NCBI RefSeq assembly: GCF_009650605.1
Contig: NZ_WAJT01000001.1
Coordinates: 372,001 to 436,000, forward strand
DNA from: Labrenzia sp. CE80
Lineage (GTDB): Bacteria; Pseudomonadota; Alphaproteobacteria; Rhizobiales; Stappiaceae
Direction of reading: 5' to 3'
DNA length: 64,000 nucleotides
Shown: piece after piece, positions 45,558 through 54,027 of the stretch
Numbering within the stretch: position 1 is the stretch's first letter
How the letters are laid out: each line of letters starts with the position of its first letter
Notes under the pieces: model-generated
Databases searched by the model: none
What the model was told of the DNA's origin: nothing
Seen by the model: only the letters and a program-made list of their open reading frames with translations
Translations under genes and position numbers: made by a program

Positions 45558-45582
45558 TTCACACCTGAATTGTTTCCACGTC
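45558..45582 (+). promoter_or_regulatory. ECF-type promoter motif, copy 3 (second rebB)
   Basis: TTCACAC, 14 bases, CGTC, directly after a terminator and 55 bases before the rebB at 45638, a natural promoter position. Confidence 0.7.
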
Positions 45583-45637
45583 CTAGTGGGTGTCCGTAGC
45601 CGGCGTCGGTGCTGGCCCAGCATAAGGAGTGTGGACA

Positions 45638-45964
45638 ATGGTTGAATTGGTAAATCCGATGATCACGGATGCGGTCACGCAATCCAACGTGAAGGTTGTG
45701 GGCGAGTCTCCGGCAATGGCACTGAGCACGCTTTATCAGTCGATGGCACATTCGACAGGCGTGTTGTTTGAAAATGCGGTGTCTGCTCAGCAGCAGCAGA
45801 ACATCCTGGCGCAGGCCGCTGTGAACCAGGGCGTGATGCAGATCTACAGCCTCGACACGACGGCGGCAGCAGGGGCCAGCGAAAAGGTGGCTCAGACCGG
45901 CGTATCCGACAATTTGAGTTCCATGCTGGCCGTTCTTCAGGCCTTCAGCAATCCGCAGCGATAA
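45638..45964 (+). CDS. RebB family R-body protein (copy 2)
   Basis: 108 residues from ATG 45638 (AAGGAG 8 bases upstream). The most typical copy: NPMITDAVTQSNVKVVGESPAMA, LYQSMAHSTGVLFENAVSAQQQQNI and the IYSLDTT segment. It is a likely main ribbon subunit. It is a single-gene unit between two terminators with its own promoter motif. Confidence 0.93.
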   Translation: MVELVNPMITDAVTQSNVKVVGESPAMALSTLYQSMAHSTGVLFENAVSAQQQQNILAQAAVNQGVMQIYSLDTTAAAGASEKVAQTGVSDNLSSMLAVLQAFSNPQR

Positions 45965-45985
45965 GCGGGTTTCCTCCTTCCTTCC

Positions 45986-46020
45986 GGCTCCGTTCCAGGC
46001 TTTGGAACGGAGCCCTTTTT
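45986..46020 (+). terminator. Terminator after rebB copy 2
   Basis: A perfect 12-pair stem (45986-45997 with 46003-46014), a 5-base loop and CTTTTT. Confidence 0.92.
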
Positions 46021-46138
46021 GCGTTTTGACTGAGTGTTAACAACTTCAGGTAGAGTATGTGCGTCAATGCAGTCATGAGACGCGACGCAGATCGCGATAG
46101 ACGGACTGTTGTGCAGGCAGGCGATCCGATCGTAGCTC

Positions 46139-46157
46139 GCCGGTGAAGAGCACCGGC
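46139..46157 (+). other. Hairpin in the 5' leader of rebB copy 3
   Basis: GCCGGTG-AAGAG-CACCGGC, ending about 7 bases before the AAGGAT ribosome site. It may influence translation or RNA stability. Confidence 0.4.
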
Positions 46158-46175
46158 AAACCTGAAGGATGAATC

Positions 46176-46475
46176 ATGCCTGCTCCAAATCCGACCAATA
46201 ATGTGGTCAATGCCGACGTGTTAGCGCTTGGCCTGTCGCCAGCCGTATCCATGGCTGCTGTCTACCAGTCGATGTCCCAATCGCTTGGGATCCTTTACGA
46301 AAACGCCGTCGCGAACCAGAAGCTGCAAAACATTGCGGCTGAGGCTGTCCTTGTGGAGGGGCTTGTGCAAGGGCTTGCGAACACGGCTGTTGATGTCGTG
46401 GAAGATGTGGCAGTTGCTGCAGATCCTGTTGCTGAGCTAACCGCTCTGCTGAAGGCCTTGAACAAGGGCCATTGA
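46176..46475 (+). CDS. RebB family R-body protein (copy 3, divergent)
   Basis: 99 residues. It keeps the pattern NVVNADVLALGLSPAVSMAAVYQSMSQSLGILYENAVANQKLQNI, but the N-terminal TDAVTQxN is altered and an acidic Val/Ala C terminus replaces the usual end. AAGGAT precedes the ATG. I see no TTCACA-N14-CGTC motif upstream, so its control may differ. Confidence 0.82.
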   Translation: MPAPNPTNNVVNADVLALGLSPAVSMAAVYQSMSQSLGILYENAVANQKLQNIAAEAVLVEGLVQGLANTAVDVVEDVAVAADPVAELTALLKALNKGH

Positions 46476-46600
46476 GACCGCAGATTTTGTGTGGCGTTGA
46501 GCGCCGGGGCGGGGATCCGATAAAATGCGGACTTCTCTTTCCCGGCGCAGTGACGTTATAAGCGGCGCGAAGATCCGCTTTCCACATCAGAATAGCCAAT

Positions 46601-47383
46601 ATGTCCAAGATCCTGATTGCCGCCCTTTACAAGTTTGCTCCGCTCGATGACCACGAGGCTCGGCGTGACCCACTCAAGAAGTTTTGCGAGGACCGCGATG
46701 TGCGCGGCAGTATCTTGCTTGCGAGTGAGGGGATCAACGGCACGATCTGTGGTCCGGAAGTCGGTGTTCGAGACGTCCTCGCCCATCTGCGCAGTGATCC
46801 GCGTCTCGCGGAGCTGGAGCACAAGGAGGCCTGGTCGGATCGTCATGTGTTCAAGCGCATGAAAGTGCGGCTGAAGCAGGAAATCGTTCGTCTGGCTGTA
46901 GATGGCATCGACCCGAACGAAATCGTCGGCACCTATGTGAAGCCAGAGAACTGGAACGAATTGATCTCCGATCCGGATGTGGTCGTTATCGACACGCGCA
47001 ATGACTATGAATTTGCATTCGGAACGTTTGAAAACGCGCTCAACCCAGAGACCCAGTCGTTTCGCGAGTTTCCGGACTGGGTGCGCGAGGCGGTGGCGCT
47101 GGAAAGCAAGCCCAAGGTCGCCATGTTCTGCACAGGCGGCATTCGCTGTGAAAAGGCAACTTCCCTGCTCAAACGGGAGGGTTTCGATGAGGTGTTCCAC
47201 CTCGAAGGCGGCATTCTGAATTATCTGGAAAAAGTGCCTGAAGAGCAGAGCATGTGGAAGGGCGAGTGCTTCGTCTTTGACGACCGTGTATCAGTCGATC
47301 ATCAACTTCAGCCCAAGTGGGGTGCATGGATCCCTGAAGAAGCGCGCCACATCATCAACGAAGACACGGACTACGATAAGTAG
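46601..47383 (+). CDS. trhO: tRNA uridine(34) hydroxylase, rhodanese family
   Basis: 260 residues of the YceA/TrhO family, which hydroxylates U34 of certain tRNAs with molecular oxygen. An N-terminal acylphosphatase-like part (LLASEGINGTICG) precedes the rhodanese domain (about 120-220) with the active-site Cys in FCTGGIRCEKA. It lacks the C-terminal extension of the 350-residue E. coli protein, as do many alphaproteobacterial forms. Confidence 0.9.
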   Translation: MSKILIAALYKFAPLDDHEARRDPLKKFCEDRDVRGSILLASEGINGTICGPEVGVRDVLAHLRSDPRLAELEHKEAWSDRHVFKRMKVRLKQEIVRLAVDGIDPNEIVGTYVKPENWNELISDPDVVVIDTRNDYEFAFGTFENALNPETQSFREFPDWVREAVALESKPKVAMFCTGGIRCEKATSLLKREGFDEVFHLEGGILNYLEKVPEEQSMWKGECFVFDDRVSVDHQLQPKWGAWIPEEARHIINEDTDYDK

Positions 47384-47413
47384 GCCTCTTCGCCGCCGCG
47401 CGAACTTCAGTCT

Positions 47414-47428
47414 TTAACAAATCGTTAA
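47414..47428. promoter_or_regulatory. CtrA-like full site
   Basis: TTAA-CAAATCG-TTAA matches the alphaproteobacterial CtrA consensus TTAA-N7-TTAA exactly, 56 bases before the ATG at 47484. Confidence 0.6.
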
Positions 47429-47483
47429 TTTTCCCTAAGGTCATGGCGGGGGCTGGATCCTCCATCTGACAGGGGGTGTTGCG

Positions 47484-48086
47484 ATGTTTCGAACTGTCGT
47501 TTCCAAATTTGGGGCCGCGGTGCTTTTTGCGGTGAGTGCCGCAGCTGTTTCCAGCGGCGCAAGCGCCGGTGGCAAGGCGTCGCAATGTTACGAGCAGGCC
47601 GTTGTGCCAGCGGCCTATCAGACTGTTCAGGAGCGGGTTCTGGTTCGGCGTGCAACCACGCGGGTTGTTGAACATCCTGCCGTCTATGCCTATCAGAGCC
47701 GCCGAGTCGTCGTGCAGCCTGAGCGCGTCAGCTATCGTACCGTCGCGCCGATTTATGAGCACCGTAGCCGCAGGGTCCAGGTTCAACCTGCCAGCGTTGG
47801 CTGGGAGTATCAGGTCCGCAAGGGGCGCAAGATCCTGTGCAAGGTCAAACGCCCTGCCATCTATCAGACTGTCAGCGAGCGCGTTCTGGTGAAGCAGGGC
47901 GGGCGTGTGGCCGTAACTCAACCTGCAATTTACGGCACGGTGAAGGAAAAAGTCCTGGTGCGTCCTGCCAGCAGACAGAAGGTCCACGAACCTGCCGTCT
48001 ATAAGATGGTCTCCCGGCAAGTCAAAGTGCGCGACCAGCAAGTCGTCTGGCAGCCGGTTTCACAAAAGGCCTACTGCAAGCGCTAG
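47484..48086 (+). CDS. Secreted repeat protein
   Basis: 200 residues with an N-terminal signal peptide (cleavage near ASA-GG). The mature part is about six degenerate repeats of roughly 22-28 residues around PAxYxTVxExVLV (VPAAYQTVQERVLV, HPAVYAYQSRRVVV, APIYEHRSRRVQV, RPAIYQTVSERVLV, QPAIYGTVKEKVLV, EPAVYKMVSRQVKV). It is strongly basic and has Cys near both ends of the repeat region. Exported repeat proteins of this kind have no assigned role; a surface or envelope location is inferred. A CtrA-like site precedes it. Confidence 0.75.
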   Translation: MFRTVVSKFGAAVLFAVSAAAVSSGASAGGKASQCYEQAVVPAAYQTVQERVLVRRATTRVVEHPAVYAYQSRRVVVQPERVSYRTVAPIYEHRSRRVQVQPASVGWEYQVRKGRKILCKVKRPAIYQTVSERVLVKQGGRVAVTQPAIYGTVKEKVLVRPASRQKVHEPAVYKMVSRQVKVRDQQVVWQPVSQKAYCKR

Positions 48087-48109
48087 GAAGGGTGCGTTTT
48101 TCGGGGACT

Positions 48110-48985
48110 CTAGAGGGTGGTTTTGAATCTTGAGGTCAAGACGCCCTTGGAGCCGTGACCTTCGACAAGAAGGAGCGAGCCGGACAGGCTCTCGGGGCCT
48201 TCGCCGCCGGCCTGCAGGCTGGTTACGACCAACTGGTCGAGGTCCGGGCCGCAGAAACAGGGCATGGTGGGCTTCGGAACGGGTAGGGAGATCGCATGGG
48301 TCAAGCTGCCGTCCGGTGCGAAGCAGTTGAGCAGACCTGCTGAGACACCCGCACTCCAGTAGTTGCCGTCAGCATCCACCGTGGCGCCGTCTGGTCGGCC
48401 GGTCTCATTGGTTTGCTGGGCGAAGAGCATCTTGGCGCCGAGCGTGCCTGCCGCCGGATCGAAATTATAGGCTTCGATCCAACCGGGGCTTGAGTCCGAG
48501 TGATACATCCACAGTCCGTCCGGGGACCACGCCAGGCCGTTGGAGACCTGCAGCTCGTTGCGGATCATGTCGACCTCGCCACTGGCGCTGACACGGTACA
48601 AACCCGCAATCGGCTCGCGTGGGCTGGAGGTGTCCATCGTGCCAACCCAATAGGCGCCATCCGGACCGATTTTTCCGTCATTCAGCCGGGTTTGCGGTAG
48701 GTCGGTCTCGATCTCGGCAAGGAGCTCGCTGGTGCCCGTCTTGGGGTCGAAGAGAACCACCTTGTCCCAGACGCTCACAATGAGACGTCCGTCATCTGTC
48801 AGGCCGAAGGAACCGACTTCATTGTCAAACCGGTAGGTTGTGATTTCACGGCTGTCCCAGTCCATAGACTGGATGCTGCAGCCTTGAATGTCGGTCCAGA
48901 AGAGCCGGCCGTTGATTTCGTCCCAGGTCGGGCATTCGGCAAGCTTGTAGGTCGGCTCGATGAGACGGGAAATCTGGAAGGACAC
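48110..48985 (-). CDS. SMP-30/gluconolactonase/LRE family protein
   Basis: 291-residue six-bladed beta-propeller of the SMP-30 family, which includes sugar lactonases. The metal-binding Glu is in AECPTWD near residue 17, the Asn in RLNDGKIGPDGAYWVGTMD, and a further Asn-Gly-Leu-Ala segment (NGLAWSPDG) follows. The start is GTG at 48985 with GGAG 8 bases upstream. No dedicated 6-phosphogluconolactonase is seen in this window; whether this enzyme acts on a sugar lactone here is speculative. Confidence 0.88.
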   Translation of the reverse strand: MSFQISRLIEPTYKLAECPTWDEINGRLFWTDIQGCSIQSMDWDSREITTYRFDNEVGSFGLTDDGRLIVSVWDKVVLFDPKTGTSELLAEIETDLPQTRLNDGKIGPDGAYWVGTMDTSSPREPIAGLYRVSASGEVDMIRNELQVSNGLAWSPDGLWMYHSDSSPGWIEAYNFDPAAGTLGAKMLFAQQTNETGRPDGATVDADGNYWSAGVSAGLLNCFAPDGSLTHAISLPVPKPTMPCFCGPDLDQLVVTSLQAGGEGPESLSGSLLLVEGHGSKGVLTSRFKTTL

Positions 48986-49068
48986 CTTTTTCTCCGGTGA
49001 CTATTTGCAAGAGGCGGCGACTATAGCTTGCAACATGCCGAGCGTCGACACGCTTGTGGGCCGCAATG

Positions 49069-49560
49069 CTATGTCGTCTCGGTCTTCATTGGAAAGGCGG
49101 TCTTGCGAACGATCGGCCGGATTGCGAAGGAGGATTTCATTCTAAGGACGCCTGGCAAGCGCGCCAAGTGTTCCCGGTGGATTCGCTCAAAGTCCGTGGG
49201 ATCCGCCGCCGTGACGCGCAGTATATAGTCGGCATCCCCGGCCATCAGAAAACACTCCATGATTTCGCTGGAACGGCCGACTGCCCGCTCGAAATTTTCC
49301 AGAACCTCGTTGGATTGCCCCACGAGCGAGATCTCGACGAAGATGTCCATCTTGCGGCCGAGTTTGCGCTGATCAAGAAGCGCTACGTATTTGTCGATGA
49401 TGCCGGCTTCCTCGAGTGCGCGCATGCGGCGCAGGCAGGCTGAAGGGGAGAGGCCAACCTGATCGGCGAGATCGGCGTTCGCGATCCGGCCGTCCTCCTG
49501 CAGGACGGTGAGGATCTTCTGATCGATGCGGTCCAGTTTCAAATTCCAACTCCGTCGCAT
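49069..49560 (-). CDS. Lrp/AsnC family regulator of ald
   Basis: 163 residues: helix-turn-helix (LDRIDQKILTVLQEDGRIANADLADQV region) and RAM ligand domain. It is divergent from the alanine dehydrogenase gene, the usual AldR arrangement, so it probably activates ald in response to alanine. Confidence 0.88.
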   Translation of the reverse strand: MRRSWNLKLDRIDQKILTVLQEDGRIANADLADQVGLSPSACLRRMRALEEAGIIDKYVALLDQRKLGRKMDIFVEISLVGQSNEVLENFERAVGRSSEIMECFLMAGDADYILRVTAADPTDFERIHREHLARLPGVLRMKSSFAIRPIVRKTAFPMKTETT

Positions 49561-49586
49561 AAAATTCGAGTAGTGATTAATTTAGC

Positions 49587-49599
49587 GCAATTATATTGC
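49587..49599. promoter_or_regulatory. Palindrome in the ald/Lrp divergent region
   Basis: GCAAT-TAT-ATTGC lies 27 bases before the Lrp-type start and about 100 bases before ald. Candidate Lrp/AldR-type site. Confidence 0.4.
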
Positions 49600-49697
49600 A
49601 AGAAAGTGTTCTTATGAGCCTAACATGCAATCTCATGCCGTCGTTTTTGCACTATGATTTTCTCATAACAACCGCTTAAAACCAGCGAGGGGAAGTC

Positions 49698-50834
49698 ATG
49701 CGTATTGGTGTGCCGAAAGAGATCAAGAATCATGAGTATCGGGTTGGTCTGACCCCAGACAGCGTGCGTGAGATGATCGCGCATGGCCATGACGTCTGGG
49801 TCGAGACCCAGGCCGGGAGCGGGATCGGTGCGGATGACGCCGCCTATGAGGCGGTCGGCGCAACGATTTTGGCGACCGCGCGTGAGGTCTTCGATGTGGC
49901 CCAGATGATCGTCAAGGTGAAAGAGCCGCAGGCGGTGGAACGCGCCATGCTGCGTCCTGATCACATTCTTTTCACCTATCTGCATCTGGCGCCTGATGCG
50001 GACCAGACTACGGATCTGGTGAAGTCCGGCGCGACCTGCATCGCTTACGAAACGGTTCTCGGTGCCCGGGGCGGTCTGCCGCTGCTCGCACCCATGTCGC
50101 AGGTTGCCGGCCGGCTCTCTGTGATTGCGGGTGCCAAGGCGCTGGAAAAGGAAGCCGGTGGATCTGGCGTTCTGATCGGCGGCGTTCCGGGCGTTGCGCC
50201 GGGCAAGGTGGTCGTGATCGGCGGCGGCGTAGTTGGCGCCCATGCGATCACGATGGCGCTGGGCCTTGGAGCGGATGTGACCGTTCTGGACCGCAACGTG
50301 GATGTGCTGGCCGATCTGTCCAAGACGTTCGGTTCCTCGCTTCGCACGGTCTATTCCACCAAGGCGGCGCTCGAGCACTATGTGCTGGAAGCGGATGTCG
50401 TCGTTGGCGCGGTTCTGGTGGCCGGTGCAGCAGCGCCGAAGCTGGTGACTGCGGAGATGGTCAAGCGGATGAAGCCGGGATCGGTTCTGGTGGATGTGGC
50501 GATCGACCAGGGCGGTTGCTTTGAAACCTCGAAGGCGACGACCCATTCGGATCCGACCTACATCGTCGATGGGGTCGTCCACTATTGCGTCGCCAACATG
50601 CCGGGCGCCGTGCCACGGACGTCGACCTATGCGCTCAACAACGCAACCTTGCCCTTCGCGCTCGCGCTTGCGGACAAGGGGGCGGAAAAAGCGCTTCTTG
50701 AAGATCCTCTCTTCCTGCCAGGGCTGAATGTCCACAAGGGGCAGATCACATGCGAAGCCGTCGCCGTTGCCCTTGGCTATGACTATGTCGAGCCGGCGAC
50801 CGCGTTGAAGGCAGCCGACGCAGCTGCTGCCTAG
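49698..50834 (+). CDS. ald: Alanine dehydrogenase
   Basis: 378-residue NAD-dependent enzyme interconverting alanine and pyruvate plus ammonia. Family motifs: MRIGVPKEIKNHEYRVGLTP start, the catalytic Lys in VKVKEP, the His of YLHLAPD, the VVIGGGVVGAHA Rossmann motif near 173 and DQGGCFETS near 270. Confidence 0.95.
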   Translation: MRIGVPKEIKNHEYRVGLTPDSVREMIAHGHDVWVETQAGSGIGADDAAYEAVGATILATAREVFDVAQMIVKVKEPQAVERAMLRPDHILFTYLHLAPDADQTTDLVKSGATCIAYETVLGARGGLPLLAPMSQVAGRLSVIAGAKALEKEAGGSGVLIGGVPGVAPGKVVVIGGGVVGAHAITMALGLGADVTVLDRNVDVLADLSKTFGSSLRTVYSTKAALEHYVLEADVVVGAVLVAGAAAPKLVTAEMVKRMKPGSVLVDVAIDQGGCFETSKATTHSDPTYIVDGVVHYCVANMPGAVPRTSTYALNNATLPFALALADKGAEKALLEDPLFLPGLNVHKGQITCEAVAVALGYDYVEPATALKAADAAAA

Positions 50835-50855
50835 GCTGCAATCGCGTTTCAAACG

Positions 50856-50892
50856 AAAAGGGCGAGGCCGGAAACCGGTCTCGCCCTTTTTT
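50856..50892 (+). terminator. Terminator of ald
   Basis: A long stem (50856-50871 with 50875-50890, one G-T pair), loop AAA, then TT. The A-rich foot also makes it usable for the convergent lipoprotein gene. Confidence 0.9.
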
Positions 50893-50915
50893 GCATTTCA
50901 TTTTGAAGCACTGCG

Positions 50916-51191
50916 TTAGGGGCATCTGACCTTGTAAGGCGTGCCATCCTGATCCCGGGCAATGCAGTTCCTCGGGGTGGTGACAATGCCGACAAGGCCA
51001 CCGCCAACCGCACCAAGAGCGGCGCCAGCGAGTGCTGCGCCAGCTGTCGATCCGGCGACGCCGCCGATCACAGCACCGGTTGCGGCGCCAAGGCCCCCGC
51101 CGATGAGCATACGGTCGCGCTGGCTGTCCGTGTTTGTGACACAGCCAGCCAAGCACAGGGCAAGCATAGCCGCAATCAAGGTGATCTTCAT
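50916..51191 (-). CDS. Glycine-zipper lipoprotein 1
   Basis: 91 residues: lipoprotein signal with lipobox LAGC, then SQRDRMLIGGGLGAATGAVIGG, a glycine-zipper helix pair, and a conserved tail NCIARDQDGTPYKVRCP with two Cys. Third and most divergent of three tandem paralogues. Outer-membrane glycine-zipper lipoproteins often support envelope integrity; the role here is unknown. Confidence 0.85.
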   Translation of the reverse strand: MKITLIAAMLALCLAGCVTNTDSQRDRMLIGGGLGAATGAVIGGVAGSTAGAALAGAALGAVGGGLVGIVTTPRNCIARDQDGTPYKVRCP

Positions 51192-51265
51192 CCAAGGTCT
51201 CCCGTAGATGGGGTTCGAATCACCTGAGTCTACAGCGGATTAGCGTGCTTGTCGGGCTGTAGATT

Positions 51266-51535
51266 TTACGGGCAGACGACGCGGTATGGGCGACCGTACT
51301 GGTCGTAGGCCACGCAGTCTTTTGGAGCCGTCGCCGAACCGATGATAGCGCCGCCGGCCGCACCGATGGCCGCGCCAGCCAATGCAGGTCCAACGCCGTT
51401 GCCAGCGGCTGCGCCGATAATCGCGCCGGTGGCAGCTCCGAGACCACCGCCAACAAGGGCACGGTCACGCTGGCTTTCGGACTGGCAGCCGGCCAGAACA
51501 AGGGCAGAAGCCCCGATAAAGAAAAGCTTTTTCAA
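51266..51535 (-). CDS. Glycine-zipper lipoprotein 2
   Basis: 89 residues from a TTG start at 51535, chosen because GAGGGAG lies 6 bases upstream and the product then matches the length of its neighbour; the ATG at 51550 lacks a ribosome site. Lipobox LAGC, SQRDRALVGGGLGAATGAIIG, and tail DCVAYDQYGRPYRVVCP. Confidence 0.82.
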   Translation of the reverse strand: MKKLFFIGASALVLAGCQSESQRDRALVGGGLGAATGAIIGAAAGNGVGPALAGAAIGAAGGAIIGSATAPKDCVAYDQYGRPYRVVCP

Positions 51536-51593
51536 AATAAACTCCCTCATAAAGCGAGGCTGGAGCCTAATGAGCTCCAGCCTGCGACTTGGC

Positions 51594-51863
51594 TTATGGG
51601 CAAGCTACGCGGTAGGGATTGCCGTTGCGGTCGTAGGCAACGCAGTTTTTCGGGGTTGTGGCAGAGCCAACAATTGCACCGCCTGCACCGCCAATGGCAG
51701 CGCCAACCAGGGCTCCGCCGACACCATTGCCGGTCGCTGCGCCAATAGCTGCACCGGTTGCAGCTCCGAGACCACCGCCCACGAGGGCGCGATCGCGCTG
51801 GCTGTCGGACTGGCATGCCGCGAGCAGCAGGGCCGAGGCGGCGACCACAATCAATTTCTTCAT
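51594..51863 (-). CDS. Glycine-zipper lipoprotein 3
   Basis: 89 residues from ATG 51863 (GGAG 8 bases upstream). Lipobox LAAC, SQRDRALVGGGLGAATGAAIG and tail NCVAYDRNGNPYRVACP. Nearly collinear with the next paralogue, so a recent tandem duplication. Confidence 0.86.
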   Translation of the reverse strand: MKKLIVVAASALLLAACQSDSQRDRALVGGGLGAATGAAIGAATGNGVGGALVGAAIGGAGGAIVGSATTPKNCVAYDRNGNPYRVACP

Positions 51864-52128
51864 TTCCAAGTCTCCCAAGTGAACATCACTCATATGCAAA
51901 CGTCTGTTCCGCATCCCCGTCCATGAGATAAATCATCCGGGATGGGTCATCTTGCATTCATTCCCGAGCGTAAAGCTCTTAGCAAAGAACGGCAATAAAC
52001 CATGTGCGATTCCAACACAGATGACAGCATATGGTTGCGAATAACGAACGAAATAAGGCGCGAGACAGATGTACCGCGCCTGATTTCATCAAATTCAACA
52101 AGGAGTCGTCCCTGTCGTTACCGCCGAT

Positions 52129-53751
52129 TCACTTCGTCAAGGTCGCCAGGAGACCACGCGTCGAGCTGTCTTTGGTCTCGGCGCTGGCGTCGCCCTTGAC
52201 CATCGGCAGGAGTGCCGTGGCCAGTTCCTTGCCAAGTTCCACGCCCCACTGGTCGAAGGAATTGATGCCCCAGATGGTGCCCTCGACAAAGACCCTATGC
52301 TCGTAAAGGGCGATCAACCGGCCGAGCGCAAAAGGTGTCAGCTGGCCATGAACGATGGTGAACGAAGGACGGTTTCCCGGAAAGACCTTGTGCGGGGCGA
52401 GGCGATCCACCTCGGCATCAGACAGGCCTGAGGCCTTCAGGAGCGCCTTGGCTTCCTCGAGCGTTCGTCCCAGCATCAATGCTTCGGATTGGGCAAGACA
52501 ATTGGCCACCAGCATCTCGTGATGATGAGCAAGATCGTCCTCGTGGCCCTTGGCCGCGACAATGAACTCGCAGGGGATGACGGTCGTGCCCTGGTGCAGC
52601 AGCTGGTAAAATGCGTGTTGACCATTGGTTCCTGGCTCGCCCCATACCAGCGGACCTGTTTCCTGATCGACAGGCGCGCCGGAAAGCTTCACGCGCTTGC
52701 CGTTGGATTCCATGTCGAGCTGCTGAAGGTACGCGGGCAGGCGCGCAAGACGCTGGTCATAGGGCAGGACGGCACGGGCTGAATGGCCGAGGACATCCCG
52801 GTTCCAGACGCCGACCAATCCCATGAGCACCGGCAGATTCTCGCGCAGCGGCGCACCAGCGAAGTGCTGATCCATCTCATGCGCCCCATCAAGGAACTCG
52901 TTGAAGGCATCGGGGCCGATTGCGATCATCAGTGGAAGGCCGATAGCGGACCAGACAGAGTAGCGTCCGCCGACCCAGTCCCAAAAGCCGAAGACACGAT
53001 CTTCCTGGATCCCGAAGGCAGCAACCTTGTCGAGCGCAGTCGAGACCGCCGCGAAATGATCACCCACGGCGTCCTCGCCCAGAGTTTCCGCGATCCACCG
53101 GCGCGCGGTCTGGGCGTTGGTCATGGTCTCGATCGTGGTGAAGGTCTTGGACGCGACAATGATCAGCGTCGTGGCAGGGTCGAGCTCGGCGAGCGTGTCG
53201 GCAATATGCGCGCCGTCTACGTTGGAGACATAGTGGAGTGCGGGGCCATCATGATAGGGCGAGAGCGCAAGAGTGGTCATGACGGGGCCGAGATCGGATC
53301 CGCCGATGCCGATGTTGACCACATCCGTGAAGGCTTGACCATTTGCGGCGGCAATGTCGCCGGAGCGGATGCCATCGCAGAAATCGGCCATGGCGCTCAG
53401 AACGGCGAAAACGTCTGGCATGACATCTTGGCCGTCGACCATGACAGGCTCGCCTGATCGGTTGCGCAGGGCTGTATGAAGCACGGCCCTGTCTTCTGTC
53501 TCGTTGATTTTCTCGCCGGCGAACATTGCGTCACGGCGCTGTGCCACATTGCTCGCCTCCGCCAGCTCGATGAGCAGGTCAAGCGCGGTGTCGTCCAGCA
53601 ATGTCTTGGAGAAGTCGATCAGGAGATCGTCGTGCTTGACCGACAATTTGGTGAAGCGCTCGGGATCCTGAGCAAACAGGGTGCGCAAGGAACGATCTTC
53701 AAATGTACCGGCATGAGCTGCCAGCTTTTCAAAGAGAGAGGACTGAGCCAT
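52129..53751 (-). CDS. pgi: Glucose-6-phosphate isomerase
   Basis: 540 residues; interconverts glucose 6-phosphate and fructose 6-phosphate. Signature segments are GIGGSDLGPVMTTLAL, the SKTFTTIETMTNA loop, the catalytic Glu in MESNGK, GEPGTNGQHAFYQLLHQG and the late Lys region. A palindrome related to those before zwf and edd lies 14 bases upstream of its start. Confidence 0.95.
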   Translation of the reverse strand: MAQSSLFEKLAAHAGTFEDRSLRTLFAQDPERFTKLSVKHDDLLIDFSKTLLDDTALDLLIELAEASNVAQRRDAMFAGEKINETEDRAVLHTALRNRSGEPVMVDGQDVMPDVFAVLSAMADFCDGIRSGDIAAANGQAFTDVVNIGIGGSDLGPVMTTLALSPYHDGPALHYVSNVDGAHIADTLAELDPATTLIIVASKTFTTIETMTNAQTARRWIAETLGEDAVGDHFAAVSTALDKVAAFGIQEDRVFGFWDWVGGRYSVWSAIGLPLMIAIGPDAFNEFLDGAHEMDQHFAGAPLRENLPVLMGLVGVWNRDVLGHSARAVLPYDQRLARLPAYLQQLDMESNGKRVKLSGAPVDQETGPLVWGEPGTNGQHAFYQLLHQGTTVIPCEFIVAAKGHEDDLAHHHEMLVANCLAQSEALMLGRTLEEAKALLKASGLSDAEVDRLAPHKVFPGNRPSFTIVHGQLTPFALGRLIALYEHRVFVEGTIWGINSFDQWGVELGKELATALLPMVKGDASAETKDSSTRGLLATLTK

Positions 53752-53764
53752 GGAGCACTCCTGC

Positions 53765-53778
53765 GTTAAAACGATTTA
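53765..53778. promoter_or_regulatory. Palindrome upstream of pgi
   Basis: TTAAAACGATTTAA, 13 of 14 bases identical to TTAAATCGATTTAA before zwf, 14 bases from the pgi start. Likely operator of a shared LacI-type (central CG) sugar regulator. Confidence 0.55.
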
Positions 53779-54027
53779 ATGGAGGATTTGGAGCAAATCG
53801 ACCGTCATGGCAAGGGCATAGCACAGGTTGATCGGTTGGCTGTAGCTGCTGTTCCGATAAATGCTGCAACGCTCGCTTTTCGACCTGATCTTGGCCCCGT
53901 TGGCTCGAAACAGCGATCGCAACGCGATGGGATGAGTTTAAGATGGCCAGAATGCGCGCTCGGCAGCATGAACACTTTGCCGCGAGGGGCCGATTGATCC
54001 GGAAAACAAAGGCCGATATCAAAGATC

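Noticed and set aside
46020..46175. Fourth copy of the TTCACA-N14-CGTC motif before rebB copy 3
   Set aside because: A CGTC is present near 46060 but no TTCACA block lies at the right distance.
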